64,000 nucleotides of DNA, taken from positions 62,001 through 126,000 of the forward strand of contig CAJQUW010007983.1 in assembly GCA_907163375.1 (NCBI GenBank), given 5' to 3'. Below are positions 60,701 to 64,000 of the stretch, in pieces. The position numbers and the translations under genes are program-made. The stretch is from Prostheceraeus crozeri. Taxonomy: Eukaryota > Platyhelminthes > Polycladida > Euryleptidae. How positions within the stretch are numbered: position 1 is the stretch's first letter; every line of letters starts with the position of its first letter. Under the pieces are notes generated by a model. The model had not been told where the DNA came from and did no database searches. It saw only the letters and a program-made list of their open reading frames with translations.

Positions 60701-61169
60701 CAAGATAACTGTCTTATGAAATCATTTATGTAAGTCTGTCGAAGATCAAACAAAGGTTTTATAACATATCTCGGGCGAATCAGAGGTACTTGAGGAGTAC
60801 ATGACATTCAAGTTTGGATGACTCCTATCGATGTCTATAGTATCTTGATGGTGCAATTTATGGACACCTACTTGTGATGTGATGCAAAAAATTGATATTC
60901 AGCTTGCTCTGTCAAAACTTAGCACACCAGATGTTTGCAAAATCAGGCAAAATTCAGACTTTCAAAAAATGCACTTTTCAAAACGGGCCATAAATTTAAC
61001 TTTCCCATAAACCAAATGCAACCAACAATTTTCGGCGAAAAGTTGGGAAACACCCAGAAACTAAAAGTCATAAAAGCCTGGGTCAATCGGTTCAGTTTTA
61101 AAAGCTCCACAAGAAAAATGCGACAGGGGGGCCGATTCGCCCCCCCTCCCCCGGTATGGATAGGGTTAA
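57735..61169. mobile_element. piggyBac-like MITE, copy 2, split by a LINE
   Basis: The ends are TTAACCCTATCCATACCGG and CCGGTATGGATAGGGTTAA, flanking G/C-run palindromes. Subterminal sequence inside the right end, reverse-complemented, aligns with the left part of copy 1 (TCGCATTTTTCTTGTGGAGC against GCGCATTTTTGCTGTAGAAA; TATGACTTTTAGTTTCTGGG against CATGACTTTTAGTTTTTAGG), so the copies are in opposite orientation. The element is interrupted by a LINE at about 58677-60836; the remaining pieces sum to about 1275 bp, close to the 1282 bp of copy 1. Confidence 0.85.
58677..60836 (-). mobile_element. 5'-truncated LINE, nearly intact RT, Jockey/CR1-like
   Basis: Two minus-strand frames (60807-59611, then 59687-58872) form one protein region with a single one-base slip in a TTT run at about 59701. 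Order: pre-RT region (residues 1-200), NKNKSMGSDGIPLVLYKHA, LRPISLLPTPAKILERLV, NQFGARPMSSTTAAVIDLL, motif A YDYTRAFDTLSHK (about 347-359), then VSGVPQGSVLGPMLF, catalytic YIDD in VQYIDDATLC, KFLGVIINDRLTWASHV and LEYASPAFVKLP. All catalytic RT residues are present. The endonuclease and ORF1 are missing. The 3' end has AATAAAACA and a TTAC microsatellite tail (58676-58693, AAGT on the plus strand). Matching TAGTAT-type bases flank both ends, a possible target duplication. It lies inside the piggyBac-like MITE, so it is the younger insertion. Confidence 0.85.
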
Positions 61170-62644
61170 GACTGATGTATTTTGTATGATAAATTCAGAA
61201 GAACAGAAAAAATGAAAGAATTGTGAAAGTATGCCGCAAACCTTTCGATTTCGGCTGATCACTGTAACTATGCATAATTTTGTGGCGTAATTGATGGCAA
61301 GATTGAAGTCTCTGATCGGTTTTCACAGTACGACTTCAAATCTTGTGCAATTTGTGATGTCTCATTTTCTTTCCGCTTATTTAGTAATTTAGTTTGCAAC
61401 TCAAAGGCTTCGAGGGAAAGTCAAAGCTGAAGAGCAAAGTTGCTGAAATTGTGTTGAGATTACTTTCTTCGTGTCAATGATTTCTAATTGCTTTTGGTTT
61501 TGATGTCAATGAAATTAGAATCTGTGAACTTGATCAACTCTTTTTCTTGTGCAAGGTTTCAGTATTCGAACTTGCACATAAATAGATATTTCATTTCTAT
61601 TTTGCTCATCTCTGGCTCTCTAAAGGACCGGCCCTACGACATCAGAAAATAAGCGTACATCCTTGCTTGACAATTTTTGTTATATGCGCCTATCTTGTTT
61701 ATTTATTTGCTGTTTACTGTTTATCTTGTTATATTGACTATATATTGACGAAATATCAGAAAACATTCATCTGATACGAGTAAGTCTGTTGTTGTATTTG
61801 CACCTTTTGTCTGCTCTCTACACTTACGATATTTGGCATGTATGACTTCCTACCCAAATGTTTCTCCATTCGACCTTTTCCAATCAGTTTCACAAAATGA
61901 TAGATGACAGATTCGATAGCTCTTTCTTGTTGCACTACAAAACCGGTTTGGCAAACATGTAAGCAACTGTTCATGACTGCACTAGTAATCTTTTAGTCTG
62001 CCCAGCGTTAATAGACTTGAAAATCCTTCTGTTTTCCATCTGTTTATCGATTTCTTCATCTCTGTTAATCCATCAGACAAAGATAATGTGTCTCCATTAA
62101 GGACCCATTAATCACAACCAACTGTCGTTGAGTTCTATCATTCTATTCAAAGTCAATGACTGCTCATATTCTACGGAAGTGGTAGTCTCGTGTTTAAATA
62201 AAAGAAACAATCAACATCAGTTGTCTGAGAAGCCAAAATCTCATCGCTTAAGAACTTCTATCATTTACTTTTAGGCCAGATTTCCGGTACAAACAGAGGC
62301 GCTGATGAGTCCTTCTTACAAGGCTGTATTTATTTCCAAACTCATGCGTCTCCACTTTTGACGTTTTAGAAGTATTCAGAATCAATCAATTGTATTTTAC
62401 TTTAATGGATTCTTATTTATTCTCCTGAGAAGATTGAACGTTACACTTTGATGAGTGTCGACGTACTTGGTTGATGAGACGTTTGAGAATTTGTTGCTTT
62501 ACGATAATCGCCAATTTTAATGGGAATGTACTTTACGTAGTCTCATCCGCTAAGAAAACATAAACAGAGCGGACAGAGACATGTACTAAAGATTTCAGGT
62601 GAAAATTCTATGTCAGTTCATAAAAACTATCAATACGATTAAAT
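61170..62644. other. No recognisable gene
   Basis: AT-rich sequence with no supported feature. Confidence 0.45.
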
Positions 62645-62877
62645 CAGGGCTGGGACCGATTAATTTTTCTGTAACCGGTTAACCGATTACATTTTCAACC
62701 GGTTAACCGGGTCTTCATTTAGTTGTGAAGGTTTATCGACAATTTTTCTTCATTATCGCAATTATTTACTCACAATTACAAACAATATTTCATTATACAA
62801 GATTAATCTAATCAGACGTCATAACTGATTCTGACCGGGTAAGAGGAAATGTAGCCGGGTAACCAATCCCAGCACTG
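62645..62877. mobile_element. hAT-type MITE, 233 bp
   Basis: It starts CAGGGCTGGGACCGATTAA and ends GGTAACCAATCCCAGCACTG, an inverted match with CAG...CTG termini. Internal AACCGGTTAACCG motifs are palindromic. The flanking octamers GATTAAAT and GACTGAAT agree at six of eight positions, consistent with an old 8-bp hAT target duplication. It is a different family from the GGCCGG-rich element at 10.4 kb but shares the CAGxGxTGGxACCG layout. Confidence 0.7.
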
Positions 62878-63465
62878 GACTGAATTCATAGACTAATTGC
62901 AAATTAAGGCATCTTCATTATAAGGACCTGCGAATCGGTAAATTTTGAGTCTAGTCAAATCTCGAATCGAATCATAGAAAACTCTTCAGCTACTTCTAAC
63001 TACTTTAGCTAAATTCTGTGTACGATTCACTTTAGCCAGTTATACCGATCAACCTTTATGAAAATGTGCCTATCAAGTATGACCCAGCAATCATGCAATT
63101 GACATGGCTATTGAGAAATGCAGTGACACCCTGGGAATCATAAAGACATAAGCAGTCAAAGTGTCACTTCTTGCGCACTAATTCTGCCTTATACATGAAT
63201 TCAATGCCTAAATTTGAGCTAAAAATAGCCTTTGTCGTCATCAAGTGACCTTACATGACCCTTTTCACCTCATGGCATGATAGATATATTATATTTATAT
63301 TCAGTCGTAATACATCATATGGCTCTAAAATGCTTGTTTTGGTCACAAATCGACATTTCATGCTCTCATACTATACAATTGCATTGATCACGTGATCCAT
63401 CAAAAGGCATTTGATATGATCTTTGAAAGAATCAGGAATGTTTTGATGTTAAATTGATATAGTAT
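62878..63465. other. No recognisable gene
   Basis: AT-rich sequence with no supported feature. Confidence 0.45.
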
Positions 63466-63504
63466 ACAAACGTTTTCGGTCAGCATCCACAGACCATCTT
63501 CAGG
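63466..63504 (-). ncRNA. Hammerhead-ribozyme-like motif
   Basis: The minus strand reads CTGAAGATGGTC, a ten-base loop, then GACCGAAAACGTTTG. CTGAAGA fits the hammerhead core CUGANGA, GGTC/GACC forms stem II (with one unpaired T), GAAA is the second core strand, and AAACGTTT is self-complementary where stem III belongs. Flanking pairing for stem I is weak. Such motifs are known in Penelope-like element ends; no Penelope coding sequence is visible beside it in this window. Activity is uncertain. Confidence 0.4.
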
Positions 63505-64000
63505 TTAAAAAGAAATTCATTTTTCAGTTGCTGCCATCATTACTGCCATCTTCATTATGCAACTTTTGCCACTCTACTTTTGGCGTGAGATCTATTTTAA
63601 AATTTGAATTTTTGGAATATTTTGCCTCATTTCGATATATATTAACTTCCTAATGTATTGCGGCATCAATTCTCAATGAAATAGGTTGAGATTACATAAA
63701 GGATTCTTCCTATCAATATAAAGATATTCACAAATGCGAAATTTTTGAATCTGAAATTATTTGCGTATTATGAAATTCAAATTTCAAATATGATTTCTCA
63801 TCATTTTTGCACTTTTCAAATGGAGCACTTACATATTGAGTTGCATCCGCAGTTGGAAAACAATGGAAACAAACCTGCCATTTCATCCAATATCAGAAAT
63901 TGTCAGTAGGCCTAGTTCACATCTTTCAAAATTGACACAACTTCATATTTAGAGTTGAATCCATGCCCGGGTAAATTTCACATCTGCAATTAGCAAGTTG
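63505..64000. other. No recognisable gene
   Basis: AT-rich to the end of the window. Confidence 0.4.

Overview
This window looks like nuclear DNA of a non-vertebrate, probably marine, metazoan. It is AT-rich and gene-poor, host coding sequence appears as widely spaced exons, and the repeat mix (CR1/L2/Jockey-like LINEs, a GIY-YIG Penelope-like element, Tc1, Tigger, hAT and piggyBac-like DNA elements, tRNA-derived SINEs, large minisatellites) fits a lophotrochozoan or an invertebrate deuterostome. I cannot place the species from sequence alone.

Host genes are few. A 513-codon single-exon monocarboxylate-transporter-like gene (SLC16/MCT family, minus strand, 31384-32925, poly(A) signal just beyond) is the clearest. 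A final exon at 40340-41178 (plus strand) encodes a PAN/Apple-like cysteine motif followed by a conserved-looking ~200-residue domain of unknown function. A signal-peptide exon at 16493-16685 ends in a good splice donor whose phase fits the acceptor at 40340, so the two could belong to one secreted-protein gene with the transporter inside its intron; this is an inference. A second signal-peptide-like reading frame lies at 18814-18981.

Layout. 1-16 kb: LINE fragments (3.1, 6.6 and 7.0-7.9 kb), a SINE, a 1282-bp piggyBac-like MITE (4611-5892), a hAT MITE with target duplication (10409-10967), a complete-length dead Tc1 element (11631-13310), a Penelope-like element bounded by inverted repeats (about 13646-15030) and a second SINE. 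16-31 kb: candidate secreted-protein exons, a 28-bp minisatellite (20122-21546), a small MITE (22519-22836), a 142-bp duplication (23433-23722) and a 5.26-kb pentanucleotide satellite with higher-order repeats (25086-30347). 31-41 kb: transporter gene, foldback palindromes, a 2.77-kb long-TIR element, a second Penelope fragment and a Tigger tail just upstream of the host exon at 40340. 41-54 kb: a diverged dispersed inverted repeat and a foldback element carrying a 76-bp tandem unit present 23 times at 44-46 kb and once, in opposite orientation, at 53 kb. 54-64 kb: a degraded LINE, a tRNA-like duplication, a second copy of the piggyBac-like MITE (57735-61169) split by a nearly intact LINE, a second hAT MITE and a hammerhead-like motif.

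The most interesting items are the element-borne 76-bp minisatellite, the new piggyBac-like MITE family with a nested LINE, the hammerhead-like structures at Penelope-type termini and the satellite's register-preserving higher-order duplications. The very long open frames in the three tandem arrays are by-products of repeat composition, not genes.
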